Source of the DNA: Mycobacterium sp. KBS0706
GTDB taxonomy: Bacteria > Pseudomonadota > Alphaproteobacteria > DSM-16000 > Inquilinaceae
NCBI RefSeq assembly: GCF_005938675.2
Contig: NZ_VCCH02000019.1
Coordinates: 44,393 to 108,392, forward strand
Direction of reading: 5' to 3'
DNA length: 64,000 nt
How positions within the stretch are numbered: position 1 is the first letter of the stretch; the number at the start of each line of letters is the position of its first letter. The position numbers were made by a program, and so were the translations under genes. The notes beneath the pieces are model-generated. The model was not told the origin of the DNA and searched no databases. It saw only the letters and a list, made by a program, of their open reading frames with translations. Shown one piece after another: positions 44,201 through 55,136 of this stretch.

Positions 44201-44385
44201 GCGCCAATGCGCGGGCCTCGATCGGCATCGCCGTGGTCAGCGGCATGCTGGCCTCGACCGGGCTCGCGGTGCTGTTCGTGCCGTCGTTCTTCACGCTGCT
44301 GCAACGGCTGGCGGAGCGTAGGGCGTCATCCGGCGAGGCGGCGCGCGACGGGGCGCCGGCGCGACACGGTGCGCCATCGCCTTAA
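41215..44385 (+). CDS. RND multidrug efflux pump, HAE-1 family (AcrB/MexF-like)
   Basis: This proton-driven trimeric exporter (1056 residues, the usual HAE-1 length of 1030-1060) has helix 1 at the very N-terminus (FFIERPVLANVLALVIVLIG), a first large periplasmic loop, helices 2-6, a second loop and helices 8-12. The proton-relay pair is in IGIVVDDAIVIVE, and FLQDWRAMLVPATTVPV and AAKNAILIVEYA are family hallmarks. GAGGAG precedes the ATG. It forms an operon with the adaptor. The class is firm; substrates are unknown. Confidence 0.95.
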   Translation: MVSRFFIERPVLANVLALVIVLIGAIALLRLPVSQYPNVVPPTVQVTTTYPGASARTVMDTVALPVEQQVNGVQGMLYMQSTSASDGTYVLTVTFDIGTDPDLAQVLVQNRVAIALSSLPQAVQVQGVNVQKKSTAILQFITLSSPDNRYDGLFLSNYGVIALQKELARLPGIGNVTVYGAGPYAMRVWLDPDKLQAYGLVPSDVVSAIQQESQEVTAGMVGMPPAPDGLNFQYTVNVTGRLNDAADFEDIIVKADNRDGGRLVRIRDIGRVELGSQSYSHAATLNGHPAAAIGIFLLPDANALAVAGEVQAKMQELAKAFPPGLVYDIPFDTTRFVSASIHEVYLTLIEAAVLVLIVILLFLQDWRAMLVPATTVPVTIIGAFAAMAALGFSVNTATLFAIVLAIGIVVDDAIVIVEGVSRHMAAGLSGREAAVKAMGELFGPIIGITLVLMSVFLPAAFLPGLTGQMYQQFALVIAATAIISAVNAATLKPTQCALWLKPPTPPERRNLVYRGFNRGYDAAERWYARLIRRMVARSPVMVAVAIGLIGLAFWGLSRVPTAFLPIEDQGYAVISVQLPEGASLQRTDRAVAEVTRIALATPGVANVVGVSGISVLDNNATLFNAGMAYVIFKDWSERGPDETLRALYQKLTAALAGLQDGTAFVIVPPPIQGIGNSGGFTQELLVQDGSADFAQLQSVAREVVAKASTQSALQRVNTTFSAGTPQIFLAVDRTKAETLGVTVGQVFAALQGYLGSTYVTQFNRFNNVFQVYAQAEAQHRLAPQDILRLKIKTPAGEMVPLGSLMMVETVQGPPLISLYNLYPSVTLVGGPAQGFSSGQAMAIMDQIAAQTLPPGYGSAWTAMSYQEDIVGNQIYLIFGLALILVYFVLAGQYESWIQPLSVILAVPLALLGTVAALNLLGVANNLYTQIGVILLISLAAKNAILIVEYAREKRAEGMPIAEAAVEAARLRFRPILMTSFAFILGVLPLVFATGAGANARASIGIAVVSGMLASTGLAVLFVPSFFTLLQRLAERRASSGEAARDGAPARHGAPSP

Positions 44386-44435
44386 TCCTGCCCCTCCGAC
44401 CCCCAATATGAACCGGGAGCTCCTGTCCCGAACCC

Positions 44436-45422
44436 ATGGGGGTCCGACGGCCCGTGCCGACCGCCGAATCCGCTTCATTTCAGCCGCTCCCCTCCCCAGC
44501 GCCCGAACCCCCGCGCCTGGTCGGGGTCGAGATCGAGTTCATGGGTCCGTCCGCCCGCCGGGCGGCGCGGGCCCTGGCCGCAGGCGTCGGCGGCGAGGTG
44601 GTCGCGGAGGATGCCCATGCCTTCGCGGTGCGGGGCAGCGCCCTGGGCGACCTGGCGGTGGAGCTGGACCTGCGCTACGCCCATCCGCAGCGGCACGGCA
44701 TGACCCTGCCGGTGCGGATCGGGCCGAAGGCCGCCGCCGGGCTGGGATGGCTGGTGTCCGGCGCGGTGCCGCGCGAGCTGATCGTGCCGCCGCTGCCGGT
44801 CGACCGGCTGGGCGAGGTCGACCGCATCCTCGGCCTGCTGCGCGCCGCCGGGGCCCATGGACGCGGCGCCACCCTGTTCGGGTCGCTGGGCCTGCATTTC
44901 AACATCGACGCGCCGGCCGCGGACCTGCCCCGGATCACTGCGGTGATGCTGGCCTTCGGGCTGATGGAAGCACGGCTGCGGCGCGAGATCGCGCAGGGTC
45001 AGCGACGCCTGGAGCGGCACCTGCCGCCGCCCTATCCGCCGGACTTCCTGCACCGGATCGCGGCGCCCGGCTACCGGCCCGGCCAGGCCGGGCTGATCGA
45101 CGACTACCTGGCCGCCAACCCGACCCGCGACCGCGGCCTGGACCTGCTGCCGCTGCTGCTGGGCCTGGACCCGGCGCGGGTGCGGGCCAAGCTGCCTTAT
45201 GAGAAGATCGCCGCCCGCCCGGTGTTCCACTACCGGCTGCCCCAGGCCCATCCCGGCGCCGCCGGCTGGAGCATCGCGCCGGACTGGAACCGCTGGGTGG
45301 CGATCGAGCGGCTGGCGGCCGATGGCGAGCGCCTGGCCGCCGCGGCGCGTGCGTATCGCAGCGAGGGCAACGCCTGGGCTGACGGGAGCGGGCCGCTGGT
45401 GGACGCCGCCTTGCCCGGCTGA
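44436..45422 (+). CDS. Amidoligase-family protein (ATP-grasp/COOH-NH2 ligase superfamily)
   Basis: This is a 328-residue protein of the amidoligase family, predicted to join carboxyl and amino groups using ATP. It opens with the family signature RLVGVEIEFMG (the glutamate pair of the glutamine-synthetase-like fold) and continues with LAVELDLRYA, GLHFNIDAP and a C-terminal RPVFHYRLPQAHPG / WNRWVAIERLA. Amidoligases usually travel with a glutamine amidotransferase; here the neighbours are an RND pump and cell-wall hydrolases. A near-identical but broken copy of its C-terminal third lies at 48964. The substrate is unknown. Confidence 0.85.
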   Translation: MGVRRPVPTAESASFQPLPSPAPEPPRLVGVEIEFMGPSARRAARALAAGVGGEVVAEDAHAFAVRGSALGDLAVELDLRYAHPQRHGMTLPVRIGPKAAAGLGWLVSGAVPRELIVPPLPVDRLGEVDRILGLLRAAGAHGRGATLFGSLGLHFNIDAPAADLPRITAVMLAFGLMEARLRREIAQGQRRLERHLPPPYPPDFLHRIAAPGYRPGQAGLIDDYLAANPTRDRGLDLLPLLLGLDPARVRAKLPYEKIAARPVFHYRLPQAHPGAAGWSIAPDWNRWVAIERLAADGERLAAAARAYRSEGNAWADGSGPLVDAALPG

Positions 45423-45807
45423 GGGGTCGCCGGCCGGCCGCGGCCCGGCGTGTCAGGAGCCAGTCGCGGTTGAGTGCTTTGCCAACCTGATGAGCTTATC
45501 GGATCTCCGTCCTCACGAAGGAGGTCGACGCACTTCGCAGAGAACCGAACCGCAGGATGCGACGACCATGCGGATGATTGCGCAAAACCGGGCTCCATGG
45601 TAATAATTAACTGGTTATTCGTCTCAATTCCTCTGTTTGTTTTCACCACGTCGCTGTTTGCCAGATATCCATTTCTCTCAGGAAAGGTCTCGCCGACCGG
45701 CTGTGCATCCCAACGAAACAGCCAGGCCGAGATGGGCCGGCGCAGCGCCGGCGACATCGTCCGATCCCAGATCTGGTCGCCGGCAGGCAGCGGTGCATCG
45801 ATAGGGG
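45423..45807. other. Non-coding stretch before the hydrolase pair
   Basis: About 385 bp with no convincing gene and a drop in GC around 45590-45680. It should hold the promoter of the following genes. No repeat was recognised. Confidence 0.45.
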
Positions 45808-46584
45808 GTGCAAGTGTCGATCGTCACCGGGCCGCCGGCCTCCGCCATCCGCAACCAGCCGATCACTCAGGAACTGCGCGACCTTTTGGACGCCGCCGCG
45901 CTGGCGGTCGGGGTGGACGCGATCTTCGTCGTCTCCGGCGGCCAGCCCGCCATCGGCGAAGGAACGCGCCGCACGGGCTCCACACGCCACGATCACGGAC
46001 GGGCAGCCGACATCAAGCTGTTCGTCGGCGGTGTCGTACAGACATTCACCGATGCGTCGGGCGGCCCCGTGGTGGCGGACTTCGTGACCGCCGCCGCGGC
46101 GCGTGGCGCCATCGGCATCGGCGCGGGCGTCACGTATATGGGAAACGATACCATTCATGTCGGCTTCGGCACCTCCGTCAGCGACCACACGAAGCTGACC
46201 TGGGGCGCCGGCGGCCGGTCGGCCAACGCGCCGCAATGGCTGCGGCGGGCGGCGCAGGCGGGCTGGGCCGCCGCGCCCGCCGGCCATCCCGTCGCGCCGG
46301 TCGTAGGGGGCGTTCGCGCGATGGGACGCTACGAGGTCATCGCGCGCGGCGGCCTGAACCTGCGTGGCGGCCCGGGGACCGGCTTCCCTTCCACCCGGAC
46401 ATTGCCGCAGGGAACCACACTCCATGTCGTGGCGGTCGACCCGACCCAGCCGGCCTGGGTGCGGGTCGATCTGGAAGGCGACGGCCTGCTCGACGGGTAT
46501 GTCTTCTCGGCCTACCTCGCCCCCATCGCCGCGCCCGGCGGCAGCGAGGCCGCCGAAGAGCCCGGCGACGACGGCATCGGCTAG
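45808..46584 (+). CDS. Peptidase M15-like peptidoglycan hydrolase with C-terminal SH3 domain
   Basis: This is a 258-residue protein. Residues 5-135 resemble D,D-carboxypeptidase/endolysin M15-type folds: STRHDHGRAADIKLFVGG gives the H-x6-D zinc pattern and DTIHVGFG the final His. A bacterial SH3 domain follows at about 170-240 (YEVIARGGLNLRGGPGTGF, then DGLLDGYVFSAYLAP). There is no signal peptide. The start is GTG at 45808; a GTG two codons later is equally possible. The next gene has a near-identical SH3 domain on a different catalytic domain, and the two lie 39 bp apart. Confidence 0.8.
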   Translation: MQVSIVTGPPASAIRNQPITQELRDLLDAAALAVGVDAIFVVSGGQPAIGEGTRRTGSTRHDHGRAADIKLFVGGVVQTFTDASGGPVVADFVTAAAARGAIGIGAGVTYMGNDTIHVGFGTSVSDHTKLTWGAGGRSANAPQWLRRAAQAGWAAAPAGHPVAPVVGGVRAMGRYEVIARGGLNLRGGPGTGFPSTRTLPQGTTLHVVAVDPTQPAWVRVDLEGDGLLDGYVFSAYLAPIAAPGGSEAAEEPGDDGIG

Positions 46585-46623
46585 GCCGGCCCTGACGGAA
46601 CAGCGTCCATCCAGGAGACGATC

Positions 46624-47574
46624 ATGCCGACGGCGGACGATATCCGATGGTTCAAGCAGCAGTTCCGGACCCAGATCGAAGGCGTGCTGGCAGGCACACC
46701 GTTCGATCTGGACATGATCGTCGCGATCGCATGCCAGGAGACGGGCTCGATCTGGTCGGTCCTGCGCAAGGTGCCGCTGCCGCTCGACCAGATCCTCGCG
46801 CTCTGCGTGGGCGATACGATCGACTACCAGGGGCCGGGCAAAGGACGGCAGGCCTTTCCGCGCAACAAGGCCGCCCTGGTCGCGGAGACCGACGGGCAGC
46901 AGATGTTCGACATTGCGCGCAAGGCGCTCGAGGACATGGCCGTCCATGTCCCCGGCTACAGCGGCGTCGTCCAGAACCCCGATAAATTCTGCCATGGCTT
47001 CGGGGTATTCCAGAGAGACCTGCAGTTCTTTCGCCAGGACCCGGGCTACTTCCTGAACCAGAACTATCAGGTGTTCTCGCATACGCTCGACCATTGCCTG
47101 CTCGAGTTGCGCAGAGGCCTCAAGACCCGAGGTTACGAAGCCAAGACCAGCCTCACCGATTTCGAGTTCGCCACCGTCGCCATCGCCTACAACAGGGGCA
47201 GCTACAATACGAAGAAGGGCCTGAAGCAGGGCTATTTCGACGGCAGTAAATATTATGGCGAGTGGATATTCGACTATGTCCAGCTGTCGCGGACCGTCGA
47301 TGGGGCGGCAGCCGCCGGTGCCGGGCCCGGCCGCTACGCCGTCGTCGCCCGCGACGGGCTGAGACTGCGCGGCGGGCCCGGCACCGACTTCCCCTACAGC
47401 CGGACCTTGCCGTTGGGGACGGAGCTGACCGTGGTCTCGGTCGACCCCGGGAACCCCGACTGGGTCCGTGTCGATCTCGAAGGCGACGGCCTCCTCGACG
47501 GCTATGTCTTTGCCGCCTTCCTGGCGGCGGCGACCGGGCCGCACGGAGGAGAAGACGTGCCCGAGCCGGAATGA
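46624..47574 (+). CDS. Lysozyme-like peptidoglycan hydrolase with C-terminal SH3 domain
   Basis: This is a 316-residue protein without signal peptide. The N-terminal domain has DMIVAIACQETGSIW, a catalytic-Glu pattern of lysozyme-like folds, then FCHGFGVFQRDLQFF (the GxFQ motif) and FATVAIAYNRGSYN, typical of transglycosylase-type active sites. The C-terminal SH3 domain (about 235-300) is almost the same as in the upstream protein (DGLLDGYVFAAFLA). CAGGAGACGATC precedes the ATG. Two different cell-wall-cutting domains share one targeting domain, so they probably act on the same wall. Confidence 0.82.
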   Translation: MPTADDIRWFKQQFRTQIEGVLAGTPFDLDMIVAIACQETGSIWSVLRKVPLPLDQILALCVGDTIDYQGPGKGRQAFPRNKAALVAETDGQQMFDIARKALEDMAVHVPGYSGVVQNPDKFCHGFGVFQRDLQFFRQDPGYFLNQNYQVFSHTLDHCLLELRRGLKTRGYEAKTSLTDFEFATVAIAYNRGSYNTKKGLKQGYFDGSKYYGEWIFDYVQLSRTVDGAAAAGAGPGRYAVVARDGLRLRGGPGTDFPYSRTLPLGTELTVVSVDPGNPDWVRVDLEGDGLLDGYVFAAFLAAATGPHGGEDVPEPE

Positions 47575-47685
47575 ACGTCATCCGCAGGGTCCTGGCGACC
47601 CCTGTCGGTACCTGCTGCCGCCCGGCCGCAATGCCTCGGCCGGACAACGGACTTATCCATGGCATCTGTGAGGAGGGCTGAAGCG

Positions 47686-48825
47686 ATGCGGTCGTCTGGG
47701 CTGAAACGACGTGTGGCGGTCGGCCTGGTGCCGGCCGCCGCGATCGCGATCCATCTGGCTCTGGCTGCGGGAGCACCCTCGATGGCCCATGCCGACGAGC
47801 CCCTGAAGGTGTCGGGCAAGCTTGTCGGCAAGGTCAAGGACGGCGAGCTCAAGAAATCGAAAGATGTCAGCGGCATCGCCTGTGCGGGCGATCCCGGCAT
47901 GTACCCGCGCATCTGCCTCCTGGTCGACGACGAGACCCAGGGCGCACAGGTGGTGATCCTGCACAAGGATCATCTCGTTGCCGGCGATTTCATTCCGCTC
48001 ATCACGGACAGCTTCAAGGACGAGAAGGACGGCTTCAAGGACAAGCCGCTCGAATTGGATGCAGAGGGTGTCGCCTACGCCGACAGCTATTTCTATGTCA
48101 TCGGCTCCTATGGCAGACCTCGCCATGCCGATGTGCCCGACGAGGCGAAGAGCAATGCCAAGGCTGCGGCGACCCGCCATGTCTTTCGTATCAAGATCGA
48201 TCCGTCGACCGTGAGCCTGGACACCGGCAAGATCGGCACGGTCCTAAAGGACGACGACGGAGGCAGACTTGCGCACCTGATGTCAGCGCCTTCGACGCCG
48301 CTGACCCCCTTCTACGACAAGCCCCTCGACGCCAATGGCCTGACGATCGAGGGCGTCGCTGTCCAGGACGGCGTGCTCTATGCAGGATTGCGCGGTCCCG
48401 TGCTCGACGATGGCAACGCCATCATTGTTTCGGCGCCCATCAACGCTCTCTTTGATGGTGCCGAGGGCCAGTTCACCCCCGACCCCGTGATGCTGGGAAA
48501 GGACAACCTCGGGAATCCCCGGGGGATCCGTGATCTCGTCGCGTTCGACGACAGCTTCCTCATCATCGCGGGGCCGGTGCAGGACCCGGACGAGGACCGC
48601 GGCATCAAGCCCGGCGACTACGCCATCTATCTCAAGAAAAGCTCAGGTCCGAACATGAGCGGCTCCGAGCCGAAGAAGCTGCTGGATCTGGAGGTATATG
48701 GGACAGAGACGAAGCCGGAAGCCTTGCTCGTCATGGAACAGACTGGCCAGGGCTTGATGGGCCTCGTCCTCTTTGATGGGCCCAAGGAGGGCGAACCGCG
48801 ACTCGTCGAGTTCGGATCGCCGTAG
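47686..48825 (+). CDS. Exported DUF3616-domain protein
   Basis: This is a 379-residue protein with an N-terminal signal peptide (VGLVPAAAIAIHLALAAGA, ending AHA-DE). The mature part is a beta-propeller-like DUF3616 domain: KDVSGIACAGD, ELDAEGVAYADSYFYVIGSY, LTIEGVAVQDGVLYAGLRGP and IRDLVAFDDSFLIIAGPV. The ATG at 47686 has GGAGGG eight bases upstream and is preferred over 47659. It follows the two hydrolase genes by 111 bp. The function of the domain is unknown; it may work in the same envelope process. Confidence 0.85.
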   Translation: MRSSGLKRRVAVGLVPAAAIAIHLALAAGAPSMAHADEPLKVSGKLVGKVKDGELKKSKDVSGIACAGDPGMYPRICLLVDDETQGAQVVILHKDHLVAGDFIPLITDSFKDEKDGFKDKPLELDAEGVAYADSYFYVIGSYGRPRHADVPDEAKSNAKAAATRHVFRIKIDPSTVSLDTGKIGTVLKDDDGGRLAHLMSAPSTPLTPFYDKPLDANGLTIEGVAVQDGVLYAGLRGPVLDDGNAIIVSAPINALFDGAEGQFTPDPVMLGKDNLGNPRGIRDLVAFDDSFLIIAGPVQDPDEDRGIKPGDYAIYLKKSSGPNMSGSEPKKLLDLEVYGTETKPEALLVMEQTGQGLMGLVLFDGPKEGEPRLVEFGSP

Positions 48826-48837
48826 TCGCATCCGGCT

Positions 48838-48963
48838 CTACCCCTTCATCCCCGCCCGGCGCGCCTCGATCGCGTCCCACAGCAGGGCCTCGATCTTCAC
48901 CCCGTCCAGGCGGCCGTCGCGCAGGGACAGCGCCCGCGGCAGGTGGTGCCACAGGCGGTAGCC
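48838..48963 (-). pseudogene. C-terminal remnant of an unidentified gene
   Basis: Forty-one codons in good frame on the minus strand, ending in TAG (RLWHHLPRALSLRDGR, then VKIEALLWDAIEARRAGMKG). The frame breaks exactly where amidoligase-like DNA begins on the other strand. It has protein-like composition and looks like the tail of a truncated gene; the family was not recognised. It probably once diverged from the second amidoligase copy, with both 5' parts and the space between deleted. Confidence 0.55.
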
Positions 48964-49201
48964 GCGGCCTGGACCTGCTGCCGCTGGGCCTGACCCGGCG
49001 CGGGTGCGGGCCAAGCTGCCCTATGAGAAGATCGCCGCCCGCCCGGTGTTCCACTACCGGCTGCCCCAGGCCCATTCCGGCGCCGCCGGCTGGAGCATCG
49101 CGCCGGACTGGAACCGCTGGGTGGCGGTGGAGCGGCTGGCGGCCGATGGCGAGAGGCTGGCCGAAGCGGCCAAGGCCTGGCGCGCCGGCGGATCAGGCTG
49201 A
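48964..49201 (+). pseudogene. Truncated second copy of the amidoligase gene
   Basis: This segment is nearly identical over about 200 bp to the end of the intact amidoligase gene (from about 45133), including KLPYEKIAARPVFHYRLPQA and AAGWSIAPDWNRW. It lacks the 5' two thirds, has a 6-bp loss and a one-base loss near 48990, and ends with a different tail (AKAWRAGGSG) before TAG-free space of seven bases and the glgP stop. No start signal is present, so it should not be expressed as an enzyme. Confidence 0.85.
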
Positions 49202-49208
49202 ACCGGCC

Positions 49209-51689
<2,481 letters not shown>

Positions 51690-51763
51690 CGCTGTCCCCC
51701 ATGCTGCACTGCGATATAGACCGTCCGTTACACCACGGATCGGTCCTGCGATCAATCATATGA

Positions 51764-51796
51764 CAAAAAAGACCCGGCGGAGGTTCCCGCCGGGTC
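51764..51796 (-). terminator. Rho-independent terminator of the liv operon
   Basis: On the minus strand a perfect 10-bp stem (GACCCGGCGG / CCGCCGGGTC) with a six-base loop is followed by TTTTTT. It lies after the binding-protein gene and before glgP, separating the two transcription units. Confidence 0.85.
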
Positions 51797-51839
51797 GACA
51801 ATGTCCATGGCGGGTGGTGTCCGCCACTGGCCTTTGGTG

Positions 51840-51988
51840 TTAGAGACCGCTTGGAAACGCTACTGGTGCGGCCGTCTGGAGGCGATTTCTCCGCTTCCGG
51901 TGCTCACGGACTCAAACGTCCGCTGCGCGCCGGGTCTCGAAACCACCACCAGCCGACTCACACCAGCGCATTTCCAAACGGTCTCTTA
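51840..51988. mobile_element. 143-bp MITE-like palindromic element flanked by TTA
   Basis: The terminal inverted repeats begin GAGACCGCTTGGAAACGC on the left (51843) and end GCATTTCCAAACGGTCTC on the right (51985), 15 or more matching bases with more pairing inside (CTGGTG / CACCAG). Both ends abut the trinucleotide TTA, as a 3-bp target duplication would. This matches miniature elements related to IS5-family (TNA-target) transposons. The right TTA is the TAA stop codon of the binding-protein gene, so insertion left the gene intact. The whole unit could also fold as a rod-like RNA when transcribed. Confidence 0.6.
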
Positions 51989-53125
51989 CTTGGCGCCGAC
52001 CTTGGCCAGCTCGCCCGGGGTGGCCTCGGCGTAGCTGCCGGCGTTCCAGATGTAGAAGACGTAGTCGGTCGTCTTGCGGTCGCCCTTCGCGTCGAAGGCC
52101 AGGGGCCCCATCACGGTCTTGTAGGCGCTGCCGTCATGCAGCGCCTCGGCCACCTTCGGACCGTCGAAGCTCTTGGCCTTGGTCGCCGCCTCGGCCCAGG
52201 CCTGGACCGCGGCGTAGCTGTACAGGGTGTAGCCTTCGGGGTCGTAGTTCTCGGCCTTGAACTTGGCCACGACATCCTTGGCGGCGTCGCTGTTGCGCTG
52301 GTCGGCGCCGAAGGTCATCAGCACGCCCTTGCCGGCGTCGCCGGTGATGCCCCAGAACTCCTGGGTGACGATGCCGTCGCCGGAGATGAACTGGGCGTTC
52401 ATCCCCTGCTCGCGCGCCTGGCGCAGGATCAGCCCGGCCTCATTGTGCAGGCCGCCGAAATAGATCACGTCGATGCCGGCCTGCTTCATCTTCGAGACGA
52501 CGGCGGAGAAGTCGCGCTCGCCGACGGTGATGCCCTCATACATCTTCTCGGTCACGCCGGCCTTGTTCATCGCCGCCTTGGTGGCGTCGGCCAGGCCCTT
52601 GCCGTAGGTGGTCTGGTCGTGGATGACGGCGACGTTGCGGCCCTTGAACTTCTCGGCGATGAAGGCGCCGGCCACATCGCCCTGCTGGTCGTCGCGGCCG
52701 CAGGTGCGGAAGGTGGTCTTCTGCCCCTGCTCGGTCAGCTGCGGGTTGGTCGAGGCCGGGGTGATCTGGACGACGCCCTCCTCGGCATAGATCGCCGAGG
52801 CCGGAATCGAGACCGAGGAGTTGAAGTGGCCGATCACCGCCACCACGCCCTGGCCGACCAGCTCGTTCGCCGCGGCCACGCCCTGGCGCGGGTCGGAGGC
52901 GTCGTCGCCGTAGACCACGGAGATCTTCTCGCCATTGACGCCGCCGGCGTCGTTCAGCGCCTTCACCGCCGCGTCGGTGCCGCGCTTCATCTGCTCGCCG
53001 AAGGACGCGTTCGGGCCGGTCAGCGGCGCGCCCAGGCCGATCTTCACATCGGCCCAGGCCGGGGCCGACGCCATCGCGGCCAGGGCTACGCCGGCCAGGA
53101 GCACTCGGTTGAATCTCGTCATCAA
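51986..53125 (-). CDS. livK: Branched-chain amino acid ABC transporter, periplasmic binding protein
   Basis: This is a type I periplasmic binding protein of 379 residues. The signal peptide is RVLLAGVALAAMASAPAWA. The mature part starts DVKIGLGAPLTGPNASFGEQ and contains VYGDDASDPRQGV, IGHFNSSVSIPAS and YFGGLHNEAGLILRQA, all typical of LivJ/LivK for leucine, isoleucine, valine or related ligands. GGGGAG precedes tandem ATG codons (53125 and 53122). It is the last gene of the liv unit, transcribed after the DUF6867 gene. A MITE-like element begins at its stop codon. Confidence 0.93.
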   Translation of the reverse strand: MMTRFNRVLLAGVALAAMASAPAWADVKIGLGAPLTGPNASFGEQMKRGTDAAVKALNDAGGVNGEKISVVYGDDASDPRQGVAAANELVGQGVVAVIGHFNSSVSIPASAIYAEEGVVQITPASTNPQLTEQGQKTTFRTCGRDDQQGDVAGAFIAEKFKGRNVAVIHDQTTYGKGLADATKAAMNKAGVTEKMYEGITVGERDFSAVVSKMKQAGIDVIYFGGLHNEAGLILRQAREQGMNAQFISGDGIVTQEFWGITGDAGKGVLMTFGADQRNSDAAKDVVAKFKAENYDPEGYTLYSYAAVQAWAEAATKAKSFDGPKVAEALHDGSAYKTVMGPLAFDAKGDRKTTDYVFYIWNAGSYAEATPGELAKVGAK

Positions 53126-53207
53126 AATCGCTCTCCCCAGTTCATCGCCGGGCGGGACGGCCCCGCCGGCTCTCCTTGCTTTCCGCCGGCCCGAGGGGAC
53201 CGGCGTC

Positions 53208-53561
53208 TTACCGTGCGGCCGGCCGCCGGTCGCGCCAGCCGAACAGGCCGGCGCGCTCGTACAGCCACGGATACTGCCGCACCATCTTCGCCGCCCGCGT
53301 CATCCGGAAGGCGACCGTGGCGCACAGGCCGATCCAGACAAGATCGATGACGAAGCCGGTCGGCGACAAGAGCGTACCGCCGAACAGCGCGTAGTGCAGG
53401 AATCTGGTCGCACAGGCCAGCAGCACCACGAAGGGCACCACCTTGCGCATCGGTGCCCAGCCCTGGGCCTGGCCCTGGCCGGTCAGGAGGCCGGCGCCGC
53501 CGCCCAGGATCAGGCTGACGAAGATGAAATCGCCGATCGAGGTTCCGAGGATCTGTTCCAT
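53208..53561 (-). CDS. DUF6867 membrane protein of the liv operon
   Basis: This is a 117-residue protein with three predicted membrane helices (about 10-28, 42-60 and 66-84) and a basic tail. The N-terminus MEQILGTSIGDFIFVSLIL and the segment CATRFLHYALFGGTLLS fit the DUF6867 family, which in alphaproteobacteria is found inside branched-chain amino acid transporter operons. It lies ten bases after livF and before the binding-protein gene. The role is unknown, perhaps an accessory membrane subunit. Confidence 0.85.
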   Translation of the reverse strand: MEQILGTSIGDFIFVSLILGGGAGLLTGQGQAQGWAPMRKVVPFVVLLACATRFLHYALFGGTLLSPTGFVIDLVWIGLCATVAFRMTRAAKMVRQYPWLYERAGLFGWRDRRPAAR

Positions 53562-53571
53562 CGCCCGCCCC

Positions 53572-54281
<710 letters not shown>

Positions 54282-54282
<1 letters not shown>

Positions 54283-55136
54283 CACGGCCGGGCCTCCCCG
54301 GTCACGGCGGCGACATCGGCGGCGATCTCCGGCGGCAGATCGTCCGCCTCGGGCTCGCCGAGATAGGCGCGGATCACCGCCTCGTCGGCGCGGATCTCCG
54401 CCGGCGTGCCGTCGGCGATCTTCTTGCCGTGGTCGAGCACCACGATGTGGTCGGAAATCTGCATGACGACGCTCATGTCGTGCTCGATCAGGAGGACGCT
54501 GGTCTTGTGCTCGTCGCGGATGGCGCGCAGCAGCTGGTTCAGCTCCTGCGATTCGCGGGGGTTGAGGCCGGCGGCCGGCTCGTCCAGGCACAGGATCACC
54601 GGGTCGATGCACATCGCCCGCGCGATCTCCAGCCGGCGCTGGCCGCCATAGGGCAGGCTGCCGGCGGAATCATCGGCCTGGGCGGTCAGCCCGACGCGGT
54701 CGAGCCAGAACTTCGCCTTCTCCACCGCCTCGCGCTCCGCCCGCCGATAGCCGGGCAGGCCGAGCAGCCCGGCGATCGAGAAGCCGGACGCCTTCATCAG
54801 CTTGTTGTGCTGGGCCACCATCAGGTTCTCCAGCACGCTCATGCCGGCGAACAGCCGGATGTTCTGGAAGGTGCGGGCGACCTTCGCATGCTGAGCGATG
54901 CGGTAGCCCGGGATCTGCTCCAGCAGGAACTCGCCGGTGTTCGTCCGCAGCGTCATCCGGCCAGCGGTCGGCTTGTAGAAGCCGGTGATGCAGTTGAACA
55001 GCGTGGTCTTGCCGGCGCCGTTCGGGCCGATCACCGCGGTGATGTCGCCGGCCCGGATGTCGAAGGAGACGTCGTCGATGGCGACGAGGCCGCCGAAGCG
55101 CATCGAGACATGCTCGATGGTCAGAAGGGCGGTCAA
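54282..55136 (-). CDS. livG: Branched-chain amino acid ABC transporter ATP-binding protein LivG
   Basis: This ATPase subunit (284 residues) has Walker [12 protein letters not shown], signature [11 protein letters not shown], Walker [15 protein letters not shown] and the H-loop LIEHDMSVV. The start is a TTG that overlaps the livM stop (TTGA), with GGGAG nine bases upstream; no ATG fits before the conserved [12 protein letters not shown]. The C-terminus extends about 25 residues beyond E. coli LivG, as in many alphaproteobacteria. Confidence 0.93.

Noticed and set aside
51840..51990. 6S RNA, SRP RNA or a tRNA in the palindromic element
   Set aside because: The rod-like fold recalls 6S RNA, but SRP core motifs, a T-loop and a promoter of its own are missing, and the TTA-flanked inverted repeats fit a MITE better.
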